A DNA stretch of 8,107 bases from Solidesulfovibrio magneticus (GCA_002482565.1 DLGG01000037.1:1-8107), one strand, 5' to 3'. Positions 1 through 5,510 are shown, counted from the first letter of the stretch. Notes: generated by a model not told the origin, from the sequence alone. Program-made: numbers and translations.

Positions 1-695
1 TTGCGGATGTCCTCGGCCATCTGGGCGGACTCTTCCTCGATCTCGGAGAGCACTTCCTCTTCGGTGGCCCGGTCCACGGCGTTTAAGATTTCGGCCACGG
101 AGGTGATGCCGCCGACCTTCTTGCCTTCCTTGCCGCCCATGGCGATGAGCTGGTTTTGCAGCACCTTGTCCACTTCCATGAGCATGTCCTCGGCCACGGC
201 TTCGAGTTTGGACAGGCGCATGAGCACCTCGGCGCGCACGCCCGAGGGCAGGTTTTGCAGCAGCTCGGCGGCCTGCTCGGGGTGCAGGTGGCCAAGGATC
301 AGGGCCAGGGTCTGGGGATGCTCGTTGCGCAGGATCTGGGCCAGGATACGCGGCGAGACGTTGCCCAGTTCCTGGAACGGGGTCGGGCCGGTGTCGAGCT
401 CCAGGGTTTCCATGATGTACTTGGCCGTGTCCGAGTCCAGGGTCTTGGAGAGCAGCCGGCGCACCTGGTCCGCGCCGCCCGTGACCATGTCGCGTCCGGT
501 CTGGAGGGCGTCGTTGAACTCGTGGACCACTTCCTCGACCTGTTCCTTGGGCACGGTTTCGATGTCCAGCATGGCCTTGGAAATGGCGGCGATTTCGCGC
601 CGGTCCAGGCGTTTGAACACCTCCCCGGCGAACTTTTCGCCCAGGGCCAGACAGAGAACGGCGGTCTTTTGCGGACCGGACATCATGGCGGGCAT
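1..695 (-). CDS. fliG: Flagellar motor switch protein FliG (3' end cut by window edge)
   Basis: FliG is the rotor component that sits on the cytoplasmic face of the FliF MS-ring and transmits torque from the stator. The visible 231 residues cover the N-terminal FliF-binding domain and the middle domain. The middle domain carries the family's EHPQ signature (residues 125-128) in an NEHPQTLALIL context, followed by the helical linker and a GGxxxVAEILN-like stretch near 195-205. The C-terminal torque domain (about 100 residues in a normal protein of roughly 330-340) lies outside the window. The start is the first of three in-frame Met codons (MPAMM). An AGGAGG (707-712 on the opposite strand) lies 11 bases upstream of it, inside the last codons of fliF, whereas the later Mets would be 20 or more bases away. 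It follows fliF by 6 bases and is surely translated from the same message. Identity is firm; only the exact start is slightly uncertain. Confidence 0.97.
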   Translation of the reverse strand, partial: MPAMMSGPQKTAVLCLALGEKFAGEVFKRLDRREIAAISKAMLDIETVPKEQVEEVVHEFNDALQTGRDMVTGGADQVRRLLSKTLDSDTAKYIMETLELDTGPTPFQELGNVSPRILAQILRNEHPQTLALILGHLHPEQAAELLQNLPSGVRAEVLMRLSKLEAVAEDMLMEVDKVLQNQLIAMGGKEGKKVGGITSVAEILNAVDRATEEEVLSEIEEESAQMAEDIR

Positions 696-701
696 GGGGG
701 A

Positions 702-2345
702 TTAGGCCTCCTGCTTAAGCCAGCTCTTGAGCAGCGAAATGGACTGCTCCATGTTTTCTTCGAACAGTTGCAAGGCCAGGTGCTTGGCCAGCTCGAACTG
801 GCGGCCGGGTTCCAGCATGGCCGCCGCCTCTTCGCTTTCCACGGCCTCGGCCAGGGCCAGCCGGGCTTCGCCTTCGGGCAGTCTTTCCAAGGTTTCGATC
901 TCCTCTTCGGTGACCCGCGGACGAATGAGCGCCAGCACCACCGGCCGCACGACCAGGATGAGGAACAGAAAGATGAGCAGGCCGTTGATGAAGGGCTTGC
1001 CCAGCCGCTGGGCGTATTCCAGCATGGTCTGCACCAGGCTCGGCTCGGCCGATCCGTCCGGCGCGCCGAACTCGAAGCTCGACACCTGGATTTCGTCGCC
1101 GCGGGCCGGGTCCAGGCCGGCGGCCCGGGCCACGATCTGCTTGATGCGTTCCAGTTCCTCGGCCGAGCGGGGCACGAACTTCCAGTTCTTGGTCCCCTCG
1201 ACCTTCTCGTAGGTCCCGTCCACGATAACCGCTATGGACTGGCGCTTCAAGTCGCCAACGGGGGTGACGACGTTTTGCTCTTCCTTGTTGATCTCGTAGT
1301 TGGTGGTCTTGTTTTCCCGGTTGGACTTCTGGGTGGATTCGGTGCCGGAATAGCCTTCGCCCCGGAAATTGGTGTTGGGCACGGCCTGTCCGCCGCCGCG
1401 CGGGGTGGTGGTCATGCCCGAGGCGTCCACGGCCGCCGTGCCGGAGGTGGATTCCTCGCTTTTCTGTTCGCTGCGCACCACGGTGGCGTTGGGGTCGTAG
1501 AGTTCCTTGCGGATGGTGCGCTGGGCAAAGTCGAGCTCGGCGTTGACCTTGGCCAGGGAGCGGCCCGGGCCGAGGATGGGGGTGAGGATCTGTTCGAGGC
1601 GGTTTTCGAGGTTGGATTCGAAGGTGTTCTTGTATTCGAACTGGGTGGTGGTCAGGCCGTCGAGGCCGCCGTCGCCCCGGGGCTGGTACAGGGACTGGCC
1701 GGAAGTGTCGGTGACGGTGATGTGGTCGGGGGTGAGGCCTTCCACGGACATGGCCACGAGGTTGACGATGCCCTGGAGCTGCTTGGCGTCAAGTTTTTGG
1801 CCCTTGCGCAGGGTCAGCACCACCGAGGCGGTGGCCTTTTTCTGCTCTTCGATAAAAAGGCTCTTGTGGGGCAGCACCAGGTGGACGCGGGCCTTTTCGA
1901 CCTGGGGAAATTCGGAAATGGTGCGGGCCAGTTCGCCTTGCAGCGCCCGGGTGTAGTTGATGCGCTGGACGAAGTCGGTCTGGCCGACCTTGAGTTCGTC
2001 GAACAGTTCGAAGCCGATGCCCTGGCCGCGCATGACGCCTTCGCCGGCGACCTTGAGGCGCTGCTCGTAGACGGCCTCGGCCGGCACCAGCACGGTGGCC
2101 CCGTTGTCGCGCAGCTCGTAGGGGGTCTTGGAGGCCTTGAGGAGCTCCACCACCCGGGAGGCGTCTTCCTGGGGCATGTTGGTGTACAGCACGCGCATGT
2201 CGGGCTGGTTGAGAATAAACAGCATGACCACGAAGGCGGCGACCAGGGAAGCGGCCAGTCCGGCCAGCATGATGCGCTGGGCGGCGGAACGGTTGGACCA
2301 GTACTGGATGAGCTTCTCGAAGTGCTGCTTGAGGAAGTCGGGCAT
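702..2345 (-). CDS. fliF: Flagellar MS-ring protein FliF
   Basis: FliF multimerises in the inner membrane to form the MS-ring, the base on which rod, switch and export gate are built. The 547-residue product has the usual family length and plan. A short cytoplasmic N-terminus is followed by a membrane helix at about 25-45. The periplasmic YscJ/FliF ring-building domain follows (with RVHLVLP and KSLFIEEQKKATASVVL). A variable Gly/Thr-rich region lies at about 290-350. A second membrane helix sits at about 452-474 (FINGLLIFLFLILVV). The acidic cytoplasmic tail ends in ISLLKSWLKQEA, the segment that binds the FliG N-domain. The start is preceded by AGGAG at 7 bases. It lies 39 bases after fliE and 6 bases before fliG. 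Nothing is broken or missing. Confidence 0.98.
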   Translation of the reverse strand: MPDFLKQHFEKLIQYWSNRSAAQRIMLAGLAASLVAAFVVMLFILNQPDMRVLYTNMPQEDASRVVELLKASKTPYELRDNGATVLVPAEAVYEQRLKVAGEGVMRGQGIGFELFDELKVGQTDFVQRINYTRALQGELARTISEFPQVEKARVHLVLPHKSLFIEEQKKATASVVLTLRKGQKLDAKQLQGIVNLVAMSVEGLTPDHITVTDTSGQSLYQPRGDGGLDGLTTTQFEYKNTFESNLENRLEQILTPILGPGRSLAKVNAELDFAQRTIRKELYDPNATVVRSEQKSEESTSGTAAVDASGMTTTPRGGGQAVPNTNFRGEGYSGTESTQKSNRENKTTNYEINKEEQNVVTPVGDLKRQSIAVIVDGTYEKVEGTKNWKFVPRSAEELERIKQIVARAAGLDPARGDEIQVSSFEFGAPDGSAEPSLVQTMLEYAQRLGKPFINGLLIFLFLILVVRPVVLALIRPRVTEEEIETLERLPEGEARLALAEAVESEEAAAMLEPGRQFELAKHLALQLFEENMEQSISLLKSWLKQEA

Positions 2346-2384
2346 GGCGGGTCTCCTGGCGGTCTTCGTTTACGGTCGCGCGGA

Positions 2385-2711
2385 CTAGAACTGGATCTTG
2401 ACGAGTTCGCGGTAGGCCTCGATGACCTTGCCGCGCACGGCCGTGGTCATCTGCATGGCGGAGCTGGCCTTTTGCAGATTGATCATGAGTTCATGGACGT
2501 TTTGGGTCTGGCCCGAGGCAAAGGACTCGACCATGGCGTCCTTGCCGTTTTGCATGTCGTTGACGCGCTTGACGGAGTCGGTGAGCATCTGGCCGAACCC
2601 TTCGGCCGGGGCGGCCGGCTTGGCCAGGGAGCGCGACACCTTGGCTTCGATGGCCCCGGATTGGGACAGGGCGTTCTGGTAGGCGGCGAGGGCGAGGGAA
2701 GGGATGGCCAT
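2385..2711 (-). CDS. fliE: Flagellar hook-basal body complex protein FliE
   Basis: FliE is a small exported protein at the junction between the MS-ring and the proximal rod, and is needed early for rod export and assembly. The 108-residue product matches family length. It has the characteristic C-terminal half: GFGQMLTDSVKRVNDMQ, then ESFASGQTQNVHELMINLQKA, and an ending AVRGKVIEAYRELVKIQF whose M/VRxKxxxAYxEIMxMxx-like helix is the hallmark of FliE. There is no cleavable signal peptide, as expected for a type III flagellar export substrate. A GGAG sits just upstream of the ATG, inside the 12-base gap after flgC, so the genes are tightly coupled. Confidence 0.96.
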   Translation of the reverse strand: MAIPSLALAAYQNALSQSGAIEAKVSRSLAKPAAPAEGFGQMLTDSVKRVNDMQNGKDAMVESFASGQTQNVHELMINLQKASSAMQMTTAVRGKVIEAYRELVKIQF

Positions 2712-2723
2712 GACGCGTCTCCG

Positions 2724-3167
2724 TTAGCTGCGGCCGATTTCCAGGGCCTTGTTGAACATGTTCTTGACGGTGCCGATCGACGAGCTGGACGCTTCGTAGC
2801 TGCGCATGGCCGTGATCATGTTGGCCATTTCCTCGACCACGTTGATGTCGGGGTAGGCCACGTAGCCGTCGGCGTTGGCGTCGGGGTGGCCGGGCTCGTA
2901 CTGCATCCGGAAGGGACGGTTGTCGTTGACCAGACCCGTGACCTTGACGCCGGCCAGGTCGCGGTCCTGGGCCGACTGCATGGCCTTGGAGAACGGGCTG
3001 TCCACCGGAGTCGATTCGAGCATGACGGACTTGCGCACGTAAGGGCCGCCGCCGTTGACGGTTCTGGTGGTCTTGATGTTGGCCAGGTTCATGGAGATGG
3101 TGTTCATGGTGGTCCGCTGGGCCGACATGCCCGACGAACCGATGTCCATTGCGGTGAAGAGATCCAT
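2724..3167 (-). CDS. flgC: Flagellar basal-body proximal rod protein FlgC
   Basis: FlgC is a proximal rod subunit, secreted by the flagellar type III apparatus and assembled in the periplasm. The 147-residue product starts MDLFTAMDIGSSGMSAQR and has the N-terminal rod motif MNLANIKTTRT. The C-terminal signature ANADGYVAYPDINVVEEMANMITAMRSYEAS is followed by an amphipathic helix. These N- and C-terminal segments form the coiled-coil domain D0 shared by axial proteins. An in-frame upstream extension exists, but it would run through the end of flgB. The chosen ATG follows the flgB stop by one base and has GGAGG 8 bases upstream, inside the last flgB codons. That arrangement suggests translational coupling, which would help match the amounts of the two rod proteins. 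Confidence 0.97.
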   Translation of the reverse strand: MDLFTAMDIGSSGMSAQRTTMNTISMNLANIKTTRTVNGGGPYVRKSVMLESTPVDSPFSKAMQSAQDRDLAGVKVTGLVNDNRPFRMQYEPGHPDANADGYVAYPDINVVEEMANMITAMRSYEASSSSIGTVKNMFNKALEIGRS

Positions 3168-3168
3168 G

Positions 3169-3579
3169 TTACTTGCCTCCGTCCATGATGACCTTTTGCA
3201 GGCCTTCAAAACTCTTTTTGGTGATGTCGGTCAAGGCGTTGTACATGAGTGTGTTCTTGGCCATGATCGACATTTCCTTATCCATGTCCACGCTGTCCAG
3301 GCCCTGGACGACCCGGGGCTTCCAGCCCATGTCGATGTTGCCCTCGAAGCCGGCGGCATTGAACACCGTGGGCATGTGCCCGCCCTGGGTGCGCGTCATC
3401 TTGCCCCGGCCGTCGATATTGAGCGCGGCTTGCAGTTCCTGCTCGAACTCCAGGGTGCGGGCCTTGAAGGCGGGCACGTCCTGGTTGGCCAGGTTGGACA
3501 TGACGACATTCTGACGCTCCTGGTGCAGGTCCATGACCTTGCCGAGAAGCCCGAGATTGCTGGAAAAAATGGTTTTCAT
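3169..3579 (-). CDS. flgB: Flagellar basal-body rod protein FlgB
   Basis: FlgB is a proximal rod subunit and the first gene of this basal-body operon. The 136-residue product has the expected N-terminal rod motif (RQNVVMSNLANQDVPAFKARTLEFEQEL, about 23-50) and the C-terminal helix NTLMYNALTDITKKSFEGLQKVI. The frame is open further upstream to 3690, but the start at MKTIFSSNL is preferred. It has GGAGG 9 bases upstream (complement of 3589-3593), it matches the family N-terminus, and the longer form would begin upstream of the predicted transcription start at about 3633. The gene is probably transcribed from the sigma-54-type promoter at 3645-3659 with a leader of about 54 bases. Confidence 0.97.
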   Translation of the reverse strand: MKTIFSSNLGLLGKVMDLHQERQNVVMSNLANQDVPAFKARTLEFEQELQAALNIDGRGKMTRTQGGHMPTVFNAAGFEGNIDMGWKPRVVQGLDSVDMDKEMSIMAKNTLMYNALTDITKKSFEGLQKVIMDGGK

Positions 3580-3611
3580 GGTCTTTTTCCTCCGCTTGGG
3601 AGAGCTGTCCC

Positions 3612-3626
3612 CGGGCTGGCCGCCCG
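3612..3626 (-). other. Small hairpin in the flgB leader
   Basis: CGGGC (3612-3616) and GCCCG (3622-3626) can pair around a 5-base loop inside the predicted flgB 5' leader, about 18 bases upstream of the Shine-Dalgarno. The stem is short and GC-rich. It could be chance in this composition, or could shape access to the ribosome binding site. Confidence 0.25.
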
Positions 3627-3644
3627 TTTTCGAAAGCCTATTGG

Positions 3645-3659
3645 GCAAAAAGCGTTCCA
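3645..3659 (-). promoter_or_regulatory. Sigma-54 (-24/-12) promoter for flgB operon
   Basis: Read on the minus strand the site is TGGAACGCTTTTTGC. It has the invariant GG (complement of 3657-3658) and GC (complement of 3645-3646) separated by exactly 10 bases, with the T-rich stretch typical just before the -12 GC. The consensus TGGCACG-N4-TTGC differs only at the C of GGCA. The predicted start of transcription is about 3633, giving a leader of about 54 bases to the flgB ATG. Sigma-54 control of early basal-body genes is known in several flagellated bacteria; that it operates here is inference from the motif and its position. Confidence 0.75.
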
Positions 3660-3685
3660 GCTTGAACGGCCCGAAGTCATGCGGG

Positions 3686-3735
3686 GGCATTTTTTGCCGC
3701 CTATTCGTTTCACTTTCTAATAAAGCCGGACGAAT
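3686..3735. promoter_or_regulatory. Possible activator-binding region between divergent sigma-54 promoters
   Basis: Sigma-54 promoters need an upstream enhancer-binding activator. The space between the two divergent promoters (3660-3793) holds two symmetric sequences. One is GGCATTTTTTGCC at 3686-3698 (4-bp arms). The other is ATTCGT at 3703-3708 paired with ACGAAT at 3730-3735 across 21 bases. This stretch is AT-richer than its surroundings. Either could be a binding site for a flagellar enhancer-binding protein serving both promoters. No known operator was recognised, so this is a positional guess. Confidence 0.25.
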
Positions 3736-3793
3736 TTCCCGAAAGCGTCATGCGTCGCGGGCCTGTGGAGCCGGCCGGCCGCGCGCTAGGGGC

Positions 3794-3811
3794 TTGGCAC
3801 GGGGATTGCTT
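3794..3811 (+). promoter_or_regulatory. Near-consensus sigma-54 promoter for the TPR gene
   Basis: The sequence TTGGCACGGGGATTGCTT matches the -24/-12 consensus TTGGCACG-N4-TTGCTT at essentially every conserved position. GG (3796-3797) and GC (3808-3809) are separated by 10 bases. Predicted transcription start is about 3821, leaving a leader of about 110 bases before the TPR gene ATG at 3932. It points away from the flgB promoter, so the TPR gene is probably turned on with the basal-body operon. The match is strong; activity is inferred. Confidence 0.85.
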
Positions 3812-3822
3812 GGAGGAAAACG

Positions 3823-3844
3823 CCCGGCAGCCCTGGCCGCCGGG
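3823..3844 (+). other. 5'-leader hairpin of the TPR transcript
   Basis: CCCGGC (3823-3828) pairs with GCCGGG (3839-3844) around a 10-base loop, right at the predicted 5' end (about 3821) of the sigma-54 transcript. A hairpin at the extreme 5' end commonly protects mRNA from decay. The loop region contains CAGCCCTGGCCG, also found in a hairpin after the gene (4651-4662). Confidence 0.4.
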
Positions 3845-3931
3845 ACAACCGAGCACCAGCCTGCGCCGTCAAGGCGCGAACCGGCCAGGCCCGAAACCAG
3901 CACCCGACGGGCCGCCAACGGAGGGGATGTC

Positions 3932-4504
3932 ATGAGTGGGCAACTCGACTACGAAATCAACAAGGAACTCGGCGAATGCTATCTGTTCATGGGCGACCTG
4001 GACAAGGCCGAGGAATATTACGGCAAGGCCATGACCAGCAACGGCGTGCACCCCGACCCCTATCTGGGGCTGGCCACCATCGCCGTGCAGCGCGGCAAGC
4101 TCGACGACGCCATGGCGTTGTACCGCAAGGCGTCCTCCATCGAGGCCGACGACCGGTCCCTGTCCGGCATGGCGCTCATTGAAATGGAGCGCGGCCAGTC
4201 GGCCGAGGCGTTCACCCATTTCAAGGGCGCGCTGTCCAAGAACCCGGAAAACCTGGTGGCGCTTTTCGGTCTGGTTCGTCTGGCCCATGCCGACGACCGC
4301 CTGGACGACGTCCTGCCCTACCTGCAGGACTATCTGGCCCTGGACCCGCTCAAGCACGAGGTCCGCTTCACCCTGGCCGGTTGTCTGGTGAGCCTTGGCC
4401 GCCACGGCGAAGCCGGGGCGGAGATCGACCAGATCCTGCTCCAGGACCCGGCCAACGACGCCGCCCGGGAACTGGCCGACGAGCTCAAGCGCATCGCGGC
4501 CTAG
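3932..4504 (+). CDS. Tetratricopeptide repeat protein, divergent from flagellar operon
   Basis: The 190-residue protein is made almost entirely of TPR-like helix pairs, with about five repeats at residues 7-40, 41-74, 75-108, 109-142 and 143-176. Each shows the usual small/aromatic pattern, for example LGECYLFMGDLDKAEEYYGKAM and LGLATIAVQRGKLDDAMALYRKA. There is no signal peptide, membrane helix or catalytic domain, so it is probably a cytoplasmic protein-binding scaffold. The start has GGAGG at 7 bases (3920-3924). The frame is open upstream to 3533, but that part would lie largely ahead of the predicted transcription start. Its partners are unknown. The near-consensus sigma-54 promoter and its position back-to-back with flgB suggest a role in flagellar assembly or its regulation, for example an adaptor or export chaperone. 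That role is inference only. Confidence 0.93.
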   Translation: MSGQLDYEINKELGECYLFMGDLDKAEEYYGKAMTSNGVHPDPYLGLATIAVQRGKLDDAMALYRKASSIEADDRSLSGMALIEMERGQSAEAFTHFKGALSKNPENLVALFGLVRLAHADDRLDDVLPYLQDYLALDPLKHEVRFTLAGCLVSLGRHGEAGAEIDQILLQDPANDAARELADELKRIAA

Positions 4505-4515
4505 CCGGCGAAGCG

Positions 4516-4534
4516 GTCCGGGCCCTGGCCGGAC
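4516..4534 (+). repeat. Palindromic unit, first downstream copy
   Basis: GTCCGG (4516-4521) and CCGGAC (4529-4534) form a 6-bp stem with loop GCCCTGG, 12 bases after the TPR gene stop. The whole 19-base unit recurs at 4634-4665 with a 13-base insertion after the first arm. It might end transcription of the TPR gene, but no U-run follows. Confidence 0.4.
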
Positions 4535-4553
4535 AGCCTTGTCCTGACAAATT

Positions 4554-4588
4554 TCTCCTTGGCCAGGCTTTGCCTGGCTTCAGGGAGA
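4554..4588 (+). terminator. Candidate terminator hairpin after the TPR gene
   Basis: GCCAGGC (4562-4568) and GCCTGGC (4572-4578) form a perfect 7-bp stem with a TTT loop. TCTCC (4554-4558) can pair with GGAGA (4584-4588) as an outer stem across an internal loop. It lies 50 bases past the TPR stop. It lacks a downstream U-run, so it may be a 3'-end stabilising hairpin or a weak terminator. Confidence 0.35.
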
Positions 4589-4630
4589 CGATGCAAGCCG
4601 CGTTGATCCGGCCCATGGACACCCCTGCGC

Positions 4631-4668
4631 GACGTCCGGCCCGGGCCGCCCAGCCCTGGCCGGACGTC
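4631..4668 (+). repeat. Long perfect hairpin, second copy of the palindromic unit
   Basis: The arms 4631-4641 and 4658-4668 are an 11-bp perfect inverted repeat (GACGTCCGGCC / GGCCGGACGTC) around 16 bases. Inside these, GGGC (4643-4646) can pair with GCCC (4653-4656). Positions 4653-4665 repeat 4522-4534 exactly (GCCCTGGCCGGAC). No U-run follows. It is either a repeated palindromic element or part of the leader of the downstream IMP cyclohydrolase gene. Confidence 0.5.
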
Positions 4669-4700
4669 ACGGCCCTGCATCCCGTGTCGTGTCCACGTAA

Positions 4701-4729
4701 GGCGCGCTGGGCGTTTTGCGCCGCGCGCC
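4701..4729 (+). other. GC-rich hairpin upstream of the IMP cyclohydrolase gene
   Basis: GGCGCGC (4701-4707) pairs with GCGCGCC (4723-4729), and the inner GGCG (4710-4713) pairs with CGCC (4719-4722). This gives 11 base pairs with a 2-base bulge and the loop TTTTG. It is one of several consecutive stems in the 4505-4790 gap. Its function is unknown. Confidence 0.4.
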
Positions 4730-4759
4730 GCTTGTACCCTTGCCAAGCCGGCCGCCATG

Positions 4760-4788
4760 TGGCACCTCGCCTGAAAAAGCGAGGTCCA
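4760..4788 (+). promoter_or_regulatory. Hairpin sequestering the purH ribosome binding site
   Basis: ACCTCGC (4764-4770) and GCGAGGT (4779-4785) form a perfect 7-bp stem around loop CTGAAAAA. Three more pairs (TGG 4760-4762 with CCA 4786-4788) extend it past a single bulged C. The Shine-Dalgarno GAGG (4781-4784) lies wholly within the 3' arm and the stem ends two bases before the ATG at 4791. As drawn, the structure would block translation initiation until opened by a ligand, a protein or an alternative fold. Confidence 0.5.
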
Positions 4789-4790
4789 GC

Positions 4791-5384
4791 ATGGATTTTC
4801 TGCCTGTCAAACGGGCGCTTTTAAGCGTCACGGACAAGTCCGGCCTGCCTGAACTGGCCCGGTTCCTGTCCGCCGCCGGCGTCGAACTCGTCTCCACCGG
4901 CGGCACCCGCAAGATGCTTGTCGAAGCCGGCCTGCCCGTCACCTCCGTCAGCGACGTGACGGGGTTTCCGGAAATCTTGAACGGCCGCGTCAAAACCCTG
5001 CACCCCAATGTCCACGGCGGCATCCTGGCCGACAAGGACAATCCCGAACACGTCGCCACCCTGGAAAAACACGGCATCGCCGCCTTCGACATGGTGGTGG
5101 TCAATCTCTACGCCTTCGGCAAGGCCCTGGAAAAGGGGCTGCCCCTGCCGGAGATGGTGGAGCAGATCGACATCGGCGGGCCGACGCTGCTGCGTGCCTC
5201 GGCGAAAAATTTCGCCTCCATCCTGGTGGTGCCCGATCCGGCCTTCTATCCCGAGGTCATGGACGCCCTGGCCCAGAACGGCATGAAAGCGCCGCTTCCC
5301 CTGCGCCAGAAAACCGCCGCCGCCACCTTCCGCCAGACCAGCGTCTACGACGACGCCATCGCCACGTATCTGGCGGGCGCTTAA
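4791..5384 (+). CDS. purH: Stand-alone IMP cyclohydrolase (PurH N-terminal domain homologue)
   Basis: It is predicted to close the ring of formyl-AICAR (FAICAR) to give IMP, the last step of de novo purine synthesis, in the cytoplasm. The 197 residues correspond to the N-terminal MGS-like IMP cyclohydrolase half of bifunctional PurH. Visible motifs are KRALLSVTDKSGL (7-19), STGGTRK (35-41), GRVKTLHPNVHGGIL (65-79), FDMVVVNLYAF (99-109) and EQIDIGGPTLLRASAKN (124-140). These contain the Lys, Asn/Tyr, Asp and Lys residues of the active site known from the family. The protein ends at TSVYDDAIATYLAGA, just where the AICAR transformylase domain would begin in the roughly 520-residue form. No such domain follows in any frame: a stop, intergenic hairpins and the convergent rpiA come next. 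So this looks like a natural single-domain enzyme, not a truncation. The start has GAGG at 6 bases, inside a hairpin. Confidence 0.93.
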   Translation: MDFLPVKRALLSVTDKSGLPELARFLSAAGVELVSTGGTRKMLVEAGLPVTSVSDVTGFPEILNGRVKTLHPNVHGGILADKDNPEHVATLEKHGIAAFDMVVVNLYAFGKALEKGLPLPEMVEQIDIGGPTLLRASAKNFASILVVPDPAFYPEVMDALAQNGMKAPLPLRQKTAAATFRQTSVYDDAIATYLAGA

Positions 5385-5403
5385 CGGCCTACGCCTTTCC
5401 GTC

Positions 5404-5435
5404 GGCGGCCGGGAGCTTTTGGGCTTCCGGCCGCC
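5404..5435 (+). terminator. Candidate terminator hairpin after purH
   Basis: GGCGGCCGG (5404-5412) pairs perfectly with CCGGCCGCC (5427-5435). A G-U pair and AGC/GCT (5414-5416 / 5423-5425) extend the stem inward to a 6-base loop TTTTGG, for 13 pairs in all. It begins 20 bases after the purH stop. The stem is strong but lacks a downstream U-run, so termination is plausible but not assured. Confidence 0.45.
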
Positions 5436-5454
5436 AAGCCGCCAAGCCGCCAAG
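5431..5454. repeat. Three perfect tandem copies of an 8-bp repeat
   Basis: CCGCCAAG occurs three times head-to-tail at 5431-5438, 5439-5446 and 5447-5454. The first copy overlaps the 3' arm of the hairpin after purH. It is non-coding and between convergent genes. The copy number might vary by slippage. Confidence 0.85.
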
Positions 5455-5510
5455 CCCGGGTTTCTTGGAAATCCAGGCGTATTGTTGGGAAAAATCCCTG
5501 GTTTTCTTGT

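Noticed and set aside
156..3188. Very long plus-strand open frame (about 1010 codons) opposite the flagellar genes
   Set aside because: It is the antisense shadow of fliG, fliF, fliE and flgC. Its translation is low-complexity (rich in Gly, His, Leu, Val), it has no family resemblance, and the minus-strand genes are certain.
3721..3745. Sigma-28 (FliA) flagellar promoter: TAAAG at 3721 and CCCGAAAG at 3738
   Set aside because: The spacing is about two bases too short and the second element lacks the GATAA core. The sigma-54 site explains the gene better.
3533..3931. N-terminal extension of the TPR protein
   Set aside because: The frame is open by chance across the promoter and the antisense of flgB. 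A good Shine-Dalgarno sits 7 bases before the ATG at 3932.
3750..3935. 61-codon plus-strand frame ending four bases into the TPR gene
   Set aside because: It contains the sigma-54 promoter and starts upstream of the predicted transcription start. It has no ribosome binding site and its composition looks non-coding.
4760..4774. Sigma-54-like TGGCACC before purH
   Set aside because: The -24 half is good, but the position of the essential GC (4773-4774) reads GA, so it fails. The sequence is better explained as one arm of the ribosome-site hairpin.
4505..4790. ZTP (pfl) riboswitch upstream of purH
   Set aside because: CGCTGGGCG near 4705 faintly recalls the conserved 3' CCGCCUGGGC, but the 5' GACUGGC and GGGAGCG blocks are not found in the right arrangement.
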